The notes beneath the pieces are model-generated. The model was not told the origin of the DNA and made no database searches. It was given only the letters and a program-made list of their open reading frames with translations. Below, one piece after another: positions 29,523 to 38,808 of a DNA stretch of 64,000 nt. A program made the position numbers and the translations under genes. Origin of the DNA: Rhodospirillales bacterium (GTDB taxonomy: Bacteria; Pseudomonadota; Alphaproteobacteria; Rhodospirillales; Shumkoniaceae); assembly GCA_028281785.1 (NCBI GenBank), contig JANQJG010000072.1:1-64000 (forward strand), written 5' to 3'. Position 1 is the first letter of the stretch. The number at the start of each line of letters is the position of its first letter.

Positions 29523-30581
29523 ATGAAACGTCGAGATATTCTGAGAAGCGCAGTGACGGCGGCAGCCGTCGCCGCTTTCCTGGCTTCGGTCGCATCGCCG
29601 GCCGCGGCCCAGACTCAGTTGCCGGATCGCGAGATCCGGATCGGGTTCGCCGCCCACAGCATCGACTTGCAGGCGCTGTTCGGGCAATTGCGAGAAGGGT
29701 TCAAGAGCCACCTGAGTGAGGCCGGTCTCAAATACAAGCTCTTCGAAGCCGCGCCCGACACGAGTTCGAATCATGCCCAGATGGTCCAGAATCTTGAGAA
29801 CTTCGCGACCATGCAGCTCGACTATGTTCTTGTCGGGCCAACCTCGCTGGAGCTCAATGAGCCCGGCCTCATGGCCGTCCGGGACTCCGGGGCCAAGATC
29901 CTCATGACGGACTATGAGCGCCCGAAGGAAGGGGTGCCCTATGACGATGCGGTACTCAACTGGGTCGTCTATAGCCATGACGAAATGGGCTACAAAGCTG
30001 GCGAGTGGCTTGCCCATCATTTCCGCGCGAAGGGAGTCTTTCAGCCGAGAATCGTCATGCTGTGGGGACCTGCGGCGTCCGAGATCTCCGAGGCACGCGG
30101 CGGCGGCGTACTTCGCGCCCTGAAGGAAGCAAAGGATCTCGAATTAAAAGTAGTCTATGAGGCTTATGCCAACTTCAACCGAGAACTTGCTTACAACGAA
30201 ACGGAACGCGCTCTCGCCGCCCACAGCTTTGATGCCGTCGTCGGCCTGAACAGCTACATGGCGGTCTCGGCCAAGGACGCGTTGCTGGCCAACGGCAAGA
30301 AGCCGGGCGAAATCACCGTTGTCGGCATGGGAGGGACGATCGACGAGCTGCAGGCAGTGGCGCTCGGCGAAATCGGTGTTGCGCCCTTCCGTGATCCGCG
30401 TTCCATGGGCCGCGCCTCTGCCGAGGCCCTGCTCATGCATCTGACAGGTAATGAGGGTACCATCGAAAAGACGGTGTACGCGGACATCCCGGTCTGTGAC
30501 GCCGCCTACCGCATCGCCAAGTACGTGCCCGCAGAGATGTTCGACGTCAACGCCTTCCTTTTGAAACACTACGGTCGTTGA
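29523..30581 (+). CDS. Sugar ABC transporter substrate-binding protein (ribose/fructose type)
   Basis: 352 residues. A signal peptide with twin Arg (KRRDILRSAV) runs to about residue 30 (PAAAQ). The periplasmic-binding-protein fold belongs to the RbsB/LacI-like class (KIRIGFAAH-like start, LVGPTSLEL, VVGLNSYMAVSA). Binds a monosaccharide for the following single-domain ATPase and permease. AGGGAGAACAGG precedes the ATG. Confidence 0.9.
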   Translation: MKRRDILRSAVTAAAVAAFLASVASPAAAQTQLPDREIRIGFAAHSIDLQALFGQLREGFKSHLSEAGLKYKLFEAAPDTSSNHAQMVQNLENFATMQLDYVLVGPTSLELNEPGLMAVRDSGAKILMTDYERPKEGVPYDDAVLNWVVYSHDEMGYKAGEWLAHHFRAKGVFQPRIVMLWGPAASEISEARGGGVLRALKEAKDLELKVVYEAYANFNRELAYNETERALAAHSFDAVVGLNSYMAVSAKDALLANGKKPGEITVVGMGGTIDELQAVALGEIGVAPFRDPRSMGRASAEALLMHLTGNEGTIEKTVYADIPVCDAAYRIAKYVPAEMFDVNAFLLKHYGR

Positions 30582-30661
30582 CATCGCCACTAGTCCGAGG
30601 GCGGGCCGGTCGCGCGCCCTCGGAACCCTTCGACGGGTAGGGCTTCGACAGGATATCCGTG

Positions 30662-31420
30662 ATGCTTGAGAAGAATTCACAGCTCCTGCAGGTCATTCAC
30701 CTGCGCAAGAACTTTGGCGCCATCCAGGCCGTCAAGGATGTGAGCTTCGACATCGCACCCGCCGAGATCGTGGCGATCGTCGGCGACAACGGGGCCGGCA
30801 AGTCGACGGTCGCCAAGGTGATCTCCGGAGCGTATCGGCGGGATGGTGGCGAGATGCTGTGGAACGGCGGTCCTTACGAACCGCATGAGCCGGACGACGC
30901 GCGCGACATCGGTATCGAGACCATGTACCAAGATCTCGCCCTGGTGAACGACCTGGATGCCGCCGGCAACATCTTCCTCAACCGGGAACCGACGCGGCGC
31001 CTGTTCCGGTTTCTACCTCTCCTGGATCACAAACAGATGCGAGAACGCTCGGCGGAACTGCTCCGCCGGGTCAAGATCGAGTTACCGTCCTACGATCGTC
31101 CCGTGCGGCAGCTTTCCGGCGGCCAGCGACAAGCCACGGCTATCGGCCGCATACTTCTGTCGGAGCGTGCCCGTTTGATCATTATGGATGAGCCGACGGC
31201 TGCCCTTGGCGTCCAGGAGCAGCGCAAGGTTCTGGAACTGATTCGCAATCTGAGCGACCACGGCATGGCCGTGATGATCATCAGCCACAATCTGGAGCAT
31301 GTCTTCACCGTCTCTCAGCGCGTCATTGTGCTGCGTGGTGGCGAGGTGGCCGGAATCGTGTCCACCGCTGAGGTGCAGAAGCAGGACGTGGTGAGCTTAA
31401 TCATGGGAGGGGGCGCCTGA
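30662..31420 (+). CDS. Sugar ABC transporter ATP-binding protein (FrcA-like, single domain)
   Basis: 252 residues. Walker A GDNGAGKST, Q-loop MYQDLAL, signature LSGGQRQ, Walker B LIIMDEP and H-loop ISHNL are all present. One nucleotide-binding domain only, unlike the duplicated RbsA/XylG type, so it resembles rhizobial FrcA. A GTG directly before the ATG (30659) is an alternative start. It is followed 1 bp later by the permease. Confidence 0.93.
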   Translation: MLEKNSQLLQVIHLRKNFGAIQAVKDVSFDIAPAEIVAIVGDNGAGKSTVAKVISGAYRRDGGEMLWNGGPYEPHEPDDARDIGIETMYQDLALVNDLDAAGNIFLNREPTRRLFRFLPLLDHKQMRERSAELLRRVKIELPSYDRPVRQLSGGQRQATAIGRILLSERARLIIMDEPTAALGVQEQRKVLELIRNLSDHGMAVMIISHNLEHVFTVSQRVIVLRGGEVAGIVSTAEVQKQDVVSLIMGGGA

Positions 31421-31421
31421 C

Positions 31422-32417
31422 ATGACCGGCCTCAATACCGATCTGAGCCCCATGCGCGGCGTTGGTTCCGGAGCCATGAGGGCAATCGGCGGCATCAATC
31501 CGCTCGTCATCGCTCTCGTGATCCTATATGTCGCGATCATCTTTTGGAGCGACCGATTCCTCGCGATTTCCAATCAGATGAACATCACCCGGCAGGTGGC
31601 GGTCTATCTCATCATCGCCATGGGCCAGACATTCGTCATCTCCAGCCGGGGGATCGACCTTTCGGTGGGGTCGGTGCTCGGTTTCGTCGGCTGCGTTGTG
31701 GCCCGGATGATCGACGCGGGCACGCCGGTGCCGATCGGGATCGCTACCGGGATCGTGCTTGGCACGGCCTTCGGAACGATCAACGGACTTGTCATTACCA
31801 AGCTCAAGGTGAATCCCCTGATCGCCACCCTCGGCATGCTCGTCGCGCTCCGCGGCCTCACCCACATCCTGATGGGGAGTACCGCCGTCACCCGCCTTCC
31901 TTCCAGCCTTGTCTTCCTCGGCCAAGGCTTCGTGGGTCCGGTACCCATGCCGGCGATTATCTCTCTTTGCGTGGTCGTCATCTGTTGGTGGCTCTACTAC
32001 CACACGCGCTTCGGGCGCTACACGGTGTCCATCGGGTCCAACGAAGATGCGTGCGGCTTGGCCGGTATCCATGTTGACCGGCAGAAAATCCTTATCTACG
32101 CCTTCCAGGGCGCGTGCGTGGGACTCGCGGCCACTCTTCTCGTCGGACGCCTGAATGCGGCCTCGCCTGATCTCGGTCTGAACTATGAGCTGCATATCAT
32201 TGCGGCGGTCGTATTGGGCGGCACCGCTCTCTATGGAGGGCTTGGAACGATTTTCGGCACGGTCCTGGGAATCTTCACCATAGGAGTCATCGAGAACGGC
32301 ATGGTTCTGGTAGGCGCCAACTTCCACGTTCAGCGGGTGCTGATCGGAACCCTGCTGGTGGCGGCGGTTGCATATCAGGAGTATCGGCGCCGACAGTTGG
32401 AGAGACGTGTCGTCTAA
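31422..32417 (+). CDS. Sugar ABC transporter permease (RbsC/FrcC family)
   Basis: 331 residues, about ten hydrophobic segments, with the family motif ISSRGIDLSVGSVLGFVG and AAVVLGGTALYGGLGTIFG. Inner-membrane channel for the monosaccharide importer. Last gene of the operon. Confidence 0.93.
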   Translation: MTGLNTDLSPMRGVGSGAMRAIGGINPLVIALVILYVAIIFWSDRFLAISNQMNITRQVAVYLIIAMGQTFVISSRGIDLSVGSVLGFVGCVVARMIDAGTPVPIGIATGIVLGTAFGTINGLVITKLKVNPLIATLGMLVALRGLTHILMGSTAVTRLPSSLVFLGQGFVGPVPMPAIISLCVVVICWWLYYHTRFGRYTVSIGSNEDACGLAGIHVDRQKILIYAFQGACVGLAATLLVGRLNAASPDLGLNYELHIIAAVVLGGTALYGGLGTIFGTVLGIFTIGVIENGMVLVGANFHVQRVLIGTLLVAAVAYQEYRRRQLERRVV

Positions 32418-32748
32418 GACAATGGGCGTAGGCGAGGACATCGCCGTGAGCCCGCCCATCTTGTGTCTGCGTTTTGGTGTACAGCGCGGGTCCGGGGGAT
32501 CGCCGATCCCCAGGCGCGGCCGGGAGCCCGTCCCAGAGCACTATGTCTTTAGGTATGCTCACCCAAGGAACGGAATCGAACCAATCGAGGACAAACTCTG
32601 CGGTTTTGACCTGAAGCCGAAGTGTCCATCGACGCAGTGATTGACATAATCACCAGGTTAATACTTACGTTAAGGCGCAATTGCCTGTACCCTGGGCAAA
32701 TGCTTGCCAAACCATCGGCACGCAACTCAAACCGACCAGAAGTCAGCA
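32418..32748. other. Intergenic region before the polyol regulator, no gene recognised
   Basis: About 330 bp. Short open frames only. The stretch 32565-32595 resembles a tRNA T-arm at first sight but does not fold into a tRNA. Confidence 0.5.
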
Positions 32749-33702
32749 ATGCCAAGGCACAACGAAACCGGTTCAAGCCGTATCGACGACGCGGCCAGAG
32801 CCGCGTGGCTCTATTACATCGCGGACAACACGCAGGACGAGATTGCCGAGAAGATGGGAATATCCCGGCAATCGGCGCAACGCCTTGTCGCGCTCGCCAC
32901 ACGTAAACGCCTTGTCAAATTCCGGCTGGACCATCCCATCGCGCGGTGCATGGACCTGGCACAGCGCCTAAAAGATCGTTATGGGTTGGACTTCTGCGAG
33001 GTGACGCTGGCCGACCCGACGTCGGACGATCCGGCCTTGGGAATCGCACAGGTCGCGGCGACCGAAATGGAAAGATTCCTCAAGGCCGAAGAGCCCATCG
33101 TCATGGCCTTAGGGACCGGAAAGGAAATTCGTGGGGCGGTGGACCAGGTGTCGCCGATCTGCTGCCCGCACCACAAGTTCGTCTCCCTGGTCGGCAGCCT
33201 GGCGCCCGACGGCTCGGCCAACTTCAACGATCCCATCACCCGCATCGGCGATCTTACCCAGGCACCGCGTCATCCCTTGGCGGTGCCCGTGGTTGCGACC
33301 ACAAAGGACGAGCGCGACACGCTTTGTGCCCAGAAACCTATCCGCATCAATATCACCATGGCACAGTCCGCCGACGTTGCATTTGTCGGGATCGGTGAAC
33401 TCAACGAGGCGCCGCCCCTGTTGACCGACGGGTTCATCACTCGGCAGGAACTCGATGACCTGACAGCCGCGGGAGGTGCCGGAGAAATCATCGGATGGGC
33501 TTATGACGACCAAGGTGTCCTGATCTCCGGCCAAACCAATGACCGCGTGGCAAGCGTCCCACTGCGCCAACCGCCCGAACATCCCACTATTGGCGTGGCA
33601 CGTGGGCCGAACAAGCTTCGCGCCATTCGTGGCGCCCTCGCCGGCCGCTGGATCACGGGCCTCATCACGGACGAGACGACGGCGGACGTCTTGCTTAGTT
33701 GA
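32749..33702 (+). CDS. SorC/DeoR-type regulator of the polyol operon
   Basis: 317 residues. An HTH (TQDEIAEKMGISRQSAQRLV) precedes a SorC sugar-binding domain (VMALGTGKEIRGAVDQV, DVAFVGIGELNEAPPL). It precedes the smoEFGK-type operon in the same direction, as the smoC regulator does in Rhodobacter sphaeroides. The start at 32749 gives the family length; a TTG at 32704 is also in frame. Confidence 0.88.
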   Translation: MPRHNETGSSRIDDAARAAWLYYIADNTQDEIAEKMGISRQSAQRLVALATRKRLVKFRLDHPIARCMDLAQRLKDRYGLDFCEVTLADPTSDDPALGIAQVAATEMERFLKAEEPIVMALGTGKEIRGAVDQVSPICCPHHKFVSLVGSLAPDGSANFNDPITRIGDLTQAPRHPLAVPVVATTKDERDTLCAQKPIRINITMAQSADVAFVGIGELNEAPPLLTDGFITRQELDDLTAAGGAGEIIGWAYDDQGVLISGQTNDRVASVPLRQPPEHPTIGVARGPNKLRAIRGALAGRWITGLITDETTADVLLS

Positions 33703-33762
33703 TCTCTCCTCCAAACCGATCCAACTTCTAAATGGTTGTTCTCTCGTTTTATTATTAACGTA

Positions 33763-33782
33763 TTGCGCGATTTATAGCGCAA
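33763..33782. promoter_or_regulatory. Inverted repeat upstream of the polyol operon
   Basis: TTGCGC (33763-33768) and GCGCAA (33777-33782) around an 8-nt AT-rich spacer, 130 bp before the binding-protein gene. A candidate activator/repressor site. Confidence 0.35.
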
Positions 33783-33809
33783 GCGAATCATCTTTGGCGG
33801 AGAACCCCA

Positions 33810-33841
33810 TTGACAATTGGTCTCAATTATGCGAATAATTG
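33810..33841 (+). promoter_or_regulatory. Candidate promoter overlapped by a palindrome, polyol operon
   Basis: TTGACA at 33810-33815 and AATAAT at 33834-33839 (spacer 18 bp). The -10 is embedded in a perfect inverted repeat CAATTAT-GCGA-ATAATTG (33824-33841), so a regulator bound there would cover the -10 box. Confidence 0.5.
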
Positions 33842-33896
33842 CTCAATAATATAGCTAAAGCTCACCTCATCGACAGGGCAACATGGGAGACTGAAC

Positions 33897-35213
33897 ATGA
33901 TCAAGACCCCCATCAAACTCTTAGCAGTGACTGCGTTCGCCGCATTGCTTTCCGGCAATCCGGCCGCCGCCGAAACGTTGACCATCGCCACGGTTAACAA
34001 CGGCGACATGATTCGGATGCAGAAGCTGACCGATGATTTCACGGCGAAGAACCCGGATATCGAACTCGAGTGGGTGACCCTGGAAGAGAACATACTGCGC
34101 CAGCGCGTCACCACGGACATTGCCACAAAGGGCGGCCAATACGACGTCATGACCATTGGCACCTACGAAGTGCCGATCTGGGGCCAGAAAGGCTGGCTGG
34201 TCTCTCTCAACGATCTGCCGGCATCCTATGATGTCGATGATATCCTGCCCGCCATTCGCAATGGCCTGACCGTCGATGGACAGCTCTATGCCGCGCCGTT
34301 CTATGGCGAGAGCTCCATGGTCATGTACCGCAAGGATCTGATGGCCAAGGCCGGGCTCGAAATGCCCGAGGCGCCGACCTGGGACTTCATCGGCGAAGCG
34401 GCCCGCGCCATGACCGACAAGCAGAACGAAGTCTACGGTGTATGCCTTCGCGGCAAGGCCGGTTGGGGCGAAAACATGGCGTTCCTGACCGCCACCGCCA
34501 ACTCCTTCGGCGCCAAATGGTTCGATATGGACTGGAAACCCCAGTTCGATAGCGCTGCCTGGAAGAACACCCTGACTTTCTACCTCGACCTGATGAAGGA
34601 CGCCGGTCCTCCAGGTGCCTCGTCCAACGGCTTCAACGAGAATTTGGCCCTGTTCCAGACGGGCAAGTGCGGCATGTGGATCGACGCCACCGTCGCCGCC
34701 TCCTTCGTGACCGATTCCAAGAACAGCAAGGTCGCCGACCAGGTTGGCTTCGCCCTAGCGCCCGATACCGGCCTCGGCAAGCGCGGCAACTGGCTGTGGG
34801 CCTGGAGCCTTGCCATCCCCGCCGGCTCTCAAAAGGTGGAAAGCGCCAAGAAGTTCATCGCCTGGGCGACGTCCAAGGACTATCTGGCCCTCGTGGCTTC
34901 CAAGGAAGGCTGGGCCAACGTGCCGCCAGGCACCCGGGCGTCGCTCTATGCCAACCCGGAATACGCCAAAGTGTCGTTCGCCAAGATGACGCTCGAGAGC
35001 ATCAACGCGGCCGATCCCACCAAGCCCACCGTTGACCAAGTCCCCTATGTGGGAATCCAGTTCGTCGCCATCCCCGAATTCCAGGGCATCGCCACGGCGG
35101 TTGGTCAGCAATTCTCCGCCGCCCTCGCCGGTAACGTGTCGGTGGATCAGGCCCTGAAGAATGCCCAAGCCCTTACCGAGAGGGCGATGAGGAAGGCCGG
35201 CTACCCGAAGTAG
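33897..35213 (+). CDS. smoE: Polyol ABC transporter substrate-binding protein (SmoE-like)
   Basis: 438 residues. Signal peptide about 1-26 (ending NPAAAET), then a family-1 solute-binding fold with a sorbitol/mannitol-binding signature (YDVMTIGTYEVPIWGQ, YAAPFYGESSMVMYRKDLM, GKCGMWIDATVAASF). Periplasmic capture of sorbitol/mannitol. GGGAGA precedes the ATG. A stem-loop follows the stop before the permease genes. Confidence 0.92.
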   Translation: MIKTPIKLLAVTAFAALLSGNPAAAETLTIATVNNGDMIRMQKLTDDFTAKNPDIELEWVTLEENILRQRVTTDIATKGGQYDVMTIGTYEVPIWGQKGWLVSLNDLPASYDVDDILPAIRNGLTVDGQLYAAPFYGESSMVMYRKDLMAKAGLEMPEAPTWDFIGEAARAMTDKQNEVYGVCLRGKAGWGENMAFLTATANSFGAKWFDMDWKPQFDSAAWKNTLTFYLDLMKDAGPPGASSNGFNENLALFQTGKCGMWIDATVAASFVTDSKNSKVADQVGFALAPDTGLGKRGNWLWAWSLAIPAGSQKVESAKKFIAWATSKDYLALVASKEGWANVPPGTRASLYANPEYAKVSFAKMTLESINAADPTKPTVDQVPYVGIQFVAIPEFQGIATAVGQQFSAALAGNVSVDQALKNAQALTERAMRKAGYPK

Positions 35214-35231
35214 CGCGTCTTCTTTGCCTGT

Positions 35232-35256
35232 AGGGCTGGTCGCATGGGCCAGCCCT
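35232..35256 (+). repeat. Stem-loop between binding protein and permease genes
   Basis: AGGGCTGG (35232-35239) and CCAGCCCT (35249-35256), 9-nt loop, 18 bp after the smoE stop. No T run follows. The usual role of such a hairpin is to stabilise or attenuate mRNA so that binding protein exceeds permease. Confidence 0.55.
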
Positions 35257-35302
35257 GCATTCCTCCAATCAAGAAAAAAAGCTGCATTCTGGGAGACATC
35301 CG

Positions 35303-36175
35303 ATGGCTACGGACCATTCCCGAACGGCTGCACGATTCATGATCTCGCCCTCGGTTTTGTTGCTGCTGGGCTGGATGATCGTGCCGCTGTCGATGACGAT
35401 CTGGTTCTCCTTCCAGAGCTACAACCTGCTCTCGCCTGGAACGGAGGAATGGATCGGCTTGCTGAACTACGAGTTCTTTCTTACCGATCCCGCATTCTTT
35501 GAGGCGCTCGCCAATACCCTCCTTCTGGTCGGTGGCGTTCTCCTTATTACGATCATCGGCGGCACTGGTCTCGCGATACTTCTCGATCAGCCGGTTTGGG
35601 GACAGGGGATTGTGCGGATCCTTGTGATCGCGCCGTTCTTCGTCATGCCCACCGTTTCCGCCCTGGTGTGGAAGAACATGTTCATGAATCCGGTGAACGG
35701 CCTGTTCGCCCATCTGGCCAAGACCGTGGGGCTCCAGCCATTCGACTTTCTGGCCCATGCGCCCCTGTTCTCCATCATTTTGATCGTTGCCTGGCAGTGG
35801 CTGCCGTTCGCGACGTTGATTCTCCTCACCGCGCTCCAATCCCTGGACCAGGAACAGTTGGAAGCGGCCGAAATGGACGGCGCGAGCGCCTTGAATCGCT
35901 TCGTTTATATGGTGGTGCCCCATCTCGCGCGGGCGATCACGGTGGTGATTCTGATCCAGACCATTTTCCTGCTGTCGATTTTTGCCGAAATCCTCGTCAC
36001 CACTAATGGCGGCCCCGGCTATGCGTCGACCAACATCACCTTCCTGGTCTACGCCCAGTCGCTCCTGCAGTTCGACGTGGGCGGCGGCTCCGCTGGCGGC
36101 ATCATCGCAGTCATTCTCGCCAACATCGTTGCCATCTTCCTGATGCGGATGATCGGCAAGAACCTGGAGGCCTGA
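35303..36175 (+). CDS. smoF: Polyol ABC transporter permease (SmoF-like)
   Basis: 290 residues, six hydrophobic segments, with the EAA loop [17 protein letters not shown] near 180-200. Inner-membrane half-channel with the next gene. GGGAGAC precedes the ATG. The stop lies 3 bp before smoG. Confidence 0.93.
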   Translation: MATDHSRTAARFMISPSVLLLLGWMIVPLSMTIWFSFQSYNLLSPGTEEWIGLLNYEFFLTDPAFFEALANTLLLVGGVLLITIIGGTGLAILLDQPVWGQGIVRILVIAPFFVMPTVSALVWKNMFMNPVNGLFAHLAKTVGLQPFDFLAHAPLFSIILIVAWQWLPFATLILLTALQSLDQEQLEAAEMDGASALNRFVYMVVPHLARAITVVILIQTIFLLSIFAEILVTTNGGPGYASTNITFLVYAQSLLQFDVGGGSAGGIIAVILANIVAIFLMRMIGKNLEA

Positions 36176-36178
36176 ACG

Positions 36179-37009
36179 ATGGCACGCGCAGTCACCAATC
36201 GCCGCAAAGCGGTTACCACCTTAGCGGCCTGGGGTGTGGGACTCCTGATCTTCTTCCCGATCCTGTGGACGATCCTGACCAGCTTCAAGACCGAGGCCGA
36301 CGCCATTGCTTCGCCGCCCCTGTTTCTCGGGTTCGACTGGACCCTGGAGAACTATGGCGAGGTACAGGAACGTTCCAACTATTTCCGCCACTTCTGGAAC
36401 TCGGTGGTGATCTCTTTCGGCTCAACCTTCCTTGGCTTGCTCATTGCCATTCCGTCGGCCTGGTCCATGGCCTTCGTACCCGGAAAACAAACGAAGAATG
36501 TCCTGATGTGGATGCTGTCCACCAAGATGCTGCCGCCCGTGGGCGTTCTGATTCCCATCTACCTGATCTTTCGGGATACGGGGCTGCTCGACACGCGGGC
36601 CGGACTGGTCATCGTCCTGACGCTGATCAATCTTCCGATCATCATCTGGATGCTGTTCACGTACTTCAAGGAGATCCCGGGGGAGATCCTCGAAGCCGCG
36701 CGCATGGACGGCGCGACCCTTTGGGCCGAGATCCTGCACGTCTTGACACCGATGGCGGTCCCGGGGATCGCCTCGACGTTGCTGTTGAACGTCATCCTGG
36801 CCTGGAACGAGGCATTCTGGACGCTCAATCTCACCGCCGCCGAGGCCGCTCCGCTGACGGCCTTCATCGCAAGCTATTCCAGCCCCGAGGGGCTGTTCTA
36901 CGCCAAGCTTTCCGCCGCCTCGACCATGGCGATCGCGCCGATTTTGATCATGGGTTGGTTCAGCCAGAAGCAACTGGTGCGCGGACTGACGTTCGGCGCC
37001 GTGAAGTAG
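36179..37009 (+). CDS. smoG: Polyol ABC transporter permease (SmoG-like)
   Basis: 276 residues, MalG-type permease with six hydrophobic segments and the EAA loop [17 protein letters not shown]. Pairs with SmoF. The ATP-binding gene starts 27 bp later. Confidence 0.93.
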   Translation: MARAVTNRRKAVTTLAAWGVGLLIFFPILWTILTSFKTEADAIASPPLFLGFDWTLENYGEVQERSNYFRHFWNSVVISFGSTFLGLLIAIPSAWSMAFVPGKQTKNVLMWMLSTKMLPPVGVLIPIYLIFRDTGLLDTRAGLVIVLTLINLPIIIWMLFTYFKEIPGEILEAARMDGATLWAEILHVLTPMAVPGIASTLLLNVILAWNEAFWTLNLTAAEAAPLTAFIASYSSPEGLFYAKLSAASTMAIAPILIMGWFSQKQLVRGLTFGAVK

Positions 37010-37035
37010 GCGCGGAGACAAGGAAGGTTTTCGTT

Positions 37036-38037
37036 ATGGGAAGCATCAGACTCAAACAGGTCTCAAAGAGCTTCGGCAGCGTGGAAGTCATTCCGCCGCT
37101 GGACCTGGAGATTAATGAAGGTGAGTTCGTGGTTTTCGTCGGCCCGTCGGGCTGCGGCAAATCCACGTTGCTCAGGCTCATCGCCGGCCTCGAGGACGTC
37201 ACGACGGGGACGGTTGAAATCGATGGCCAGGACGCCACCACCATCCGACCCGCCAAACGCGGCCTCGCCATGGTCTTCCAGACCTATGCCCTCTATCCGC
37301 ACATGTCGGTCCGCAAGAACATTGCTTTTCCCCTGAAAATGGCGGGACTGGACAAGGCGCAAATCGATCGCAAGGTTGATGAGGCCGCCGAGACCCTGAA
37401 CCTGACGGAATATATCGACCGCCGGCCCGGGCAGTTATCCGGCGGCCAGCGCCAGCGCGTCGCCATCGGTCGCGCCATCGTGCGCGAACCCAAGGCATTT
37501 CTGTTCGACGAGCCCTTGTCGAACCTCGACGCGGCGCTTCGGGTCAACATGCGCCTGGAGATTTCCGAACTCCACCAGAGCTTGGAGACCACCATGATCT
37601 ATGTGACCCACGACCAGGTCGAGGCGATGACCATGGCCGACAAGATCGTCGTTCTAAGGACCGGAATCATCGAACAGGTCGGCTCCCCGTTGGATCTCTA
37701 TCGGAATCCCGCCAACCTGTTCGTCGCCGGATTCATCGGCTCGCCGAAGATGAATTTCGTCGAGGGTCCCGAGGCGCGCAGATATGGCGCCCATACCATT
37801 GGCGTGCGACCCGAGCATTTGGAAGTGTCCCGGGATGGCGGGCTGTGGCAGGGCACTGTGGGTGTCGCCGAACATCTCGGCTCTGACACCTTTCTCCATG
37901 TGACGGTGGCAGGCATCGGCAATTTGACGGTGCGTGCCCCGGGCGAGGTCGGCGTGCGCTACGGCGATGAAATCAGCGTCACCGCGCCCAAGGAGAGGAT
38001 CTACCGTTTCGACAAGGATGGAAGGGCAATCCAGTGA
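37036..38037 (+). CDS. smoK: Polyol ABC transporter ATP-binding protein (SmoK-like)
   Basis: 333 residues, MalK/UgpC-type: Walker [10 protein letters not shown], signature LSGGQRQR, Walker [15 protein letters not shown]-loop VTHDQ and a C-terminal TOBE-like regulatory region ([12 protein letters not shown]). A long open frame extends upstream inside smoG in another phase, but the ATG at 37036 follows AAGGAAGG. The stop overlaps smoS by 4 bp (ATGA). Confidence 0.93.
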   Translation: MGSIRLKQVSKSFGSVEVIPPLDLEINEGEFVVFVGPSGCGKSTLLRLIAGLEDVTTGTVEIDGQDATTIRPAKRGLAMVFQTYALYPHMSVRKNIAFPLKMAGLDKAQIDRKVDEAAETLNLTEYIDRRPGQLSGGQRQRVAIGRAIVREPKAFLFDEPLSNLDAALRVNMRLEISELHQSLETTMIYVTHDQVEAMTMADKIVVLRTGIIEQVGSPLDLYRNPANLFVAGFIGSPKMNFVEGPEARRYGAHTIGVRPEHLEVSRDGGLWQGTVGVAEHLGSDTFLHVTVAGIGNLTVRAPGEVGVRYGDEISVTAPKERIYRFDKDGRAIQ

Positions 38038-38807
38038 AACGGCTCGACGGCAAGTCCGCCCTGATCACCGGTGCGGCGCGGGGCATCGGGCGGGCCTTTG
38101 CGGAAGCTTATGTTCGCGAGGGCGCCGCGGTCGCCATTGGCGACATTAACATCGAACGGGCAAGGGAAACCGCCGCCGCAATCGGGCCGTCGGCCTATGC
38201 GGTCGACCTGGATGTGACCGACCAAGCCTCCATCGACAAGGCTGTCGCGGAGATCGAGTCACGGACGGGCGGCATCGACATCCTGGTCAACAACGCCGCC
38301 CTGTTCGATCTGGCGCCCGTCGCGGAAATTACCCGCGAAAGCTATGACAAGCTGTTCGCCGTCAACGTGGCGGGCACGCTATTCACGCTTCAAGCGGTCG
38401 CCAAGTCGATGATCGCGCGGAGGAGGGGCGGCAAGATCATCAACATGGCGAGCCAGGCGGGCCGACGGGGCGAACCCCTGGTGGCTGTCTATTGCGCCAC
38501 CAAGGCCGCCGTTATCAGCCTCACTCAATCCGCCGCGCTGAACCTGATCCCCCACGGCATCTACGTCAACGCCATCGCCCCCGGCGTGGTGGACGGCGAA
38601 CATTGGGACGGCGTCGACGCCCTCTTCGCGAAATACGAGAACCGCCCCCTCGGCGAGAAGAAACGGCTGGTTGGCGAGGAGGTGCCCCTGGGACGCATGG
38701 CGACCGCCGAAGACCTCACGGGCATGGCGGTGTTCCTCGCCAGCTCCGAAAGCGACTACGTGGTTGCCCAGACCTACAACGTCGACGGCGGAAACTGGAT
38801 GAGCTGA
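38034..38807 (+). CDS. smoS: Sorbitol (L-iditol 2-) dehydrogenase, SDR type
   Basis: 257 residues, almost superimposable on the Rhodobacter sphaeroides sorbitol dehydrogenase. [60 protein letters not shown] and [12 protein letters not shown] are family-specific. Oxidises sorbitol to fructose (also galactitol, iditol) with NAD. Coupled to smoK and 1 bp from mtlK. Confidence 0.95.
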   Translation: MKRLDGKSALITGAARGIGRAFAEAYVREGAAVAIGDINIERARETAAAIGPSAYAVDLDVTDQASIDKAVAEIESRTGGIDILVNNAALFDLAPVAEITRESYDKLFAVNVAGTLFTLQAVAKSMIARRRGGKIINMASQAGRRGEPLVAVYCATKAAVISLTQSAALNLIPHGIYVNAIAPGVVDGEHWDGVDALFAKYENRPLGEKKRLVGEEVPLGRMATAEDLTGMAVFLASSESDYVVAQTYNVDGGNWMS

Positions 38808-38808
38808 C

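Noticed and set aside
32560-32600. A possible tRNA fragment (GGTTCGATTCC-like stretch on the minus strand)
   Set aside because: The flanking stems do not pair and no acceptor, D-arm or anticodon arm can be drawn.
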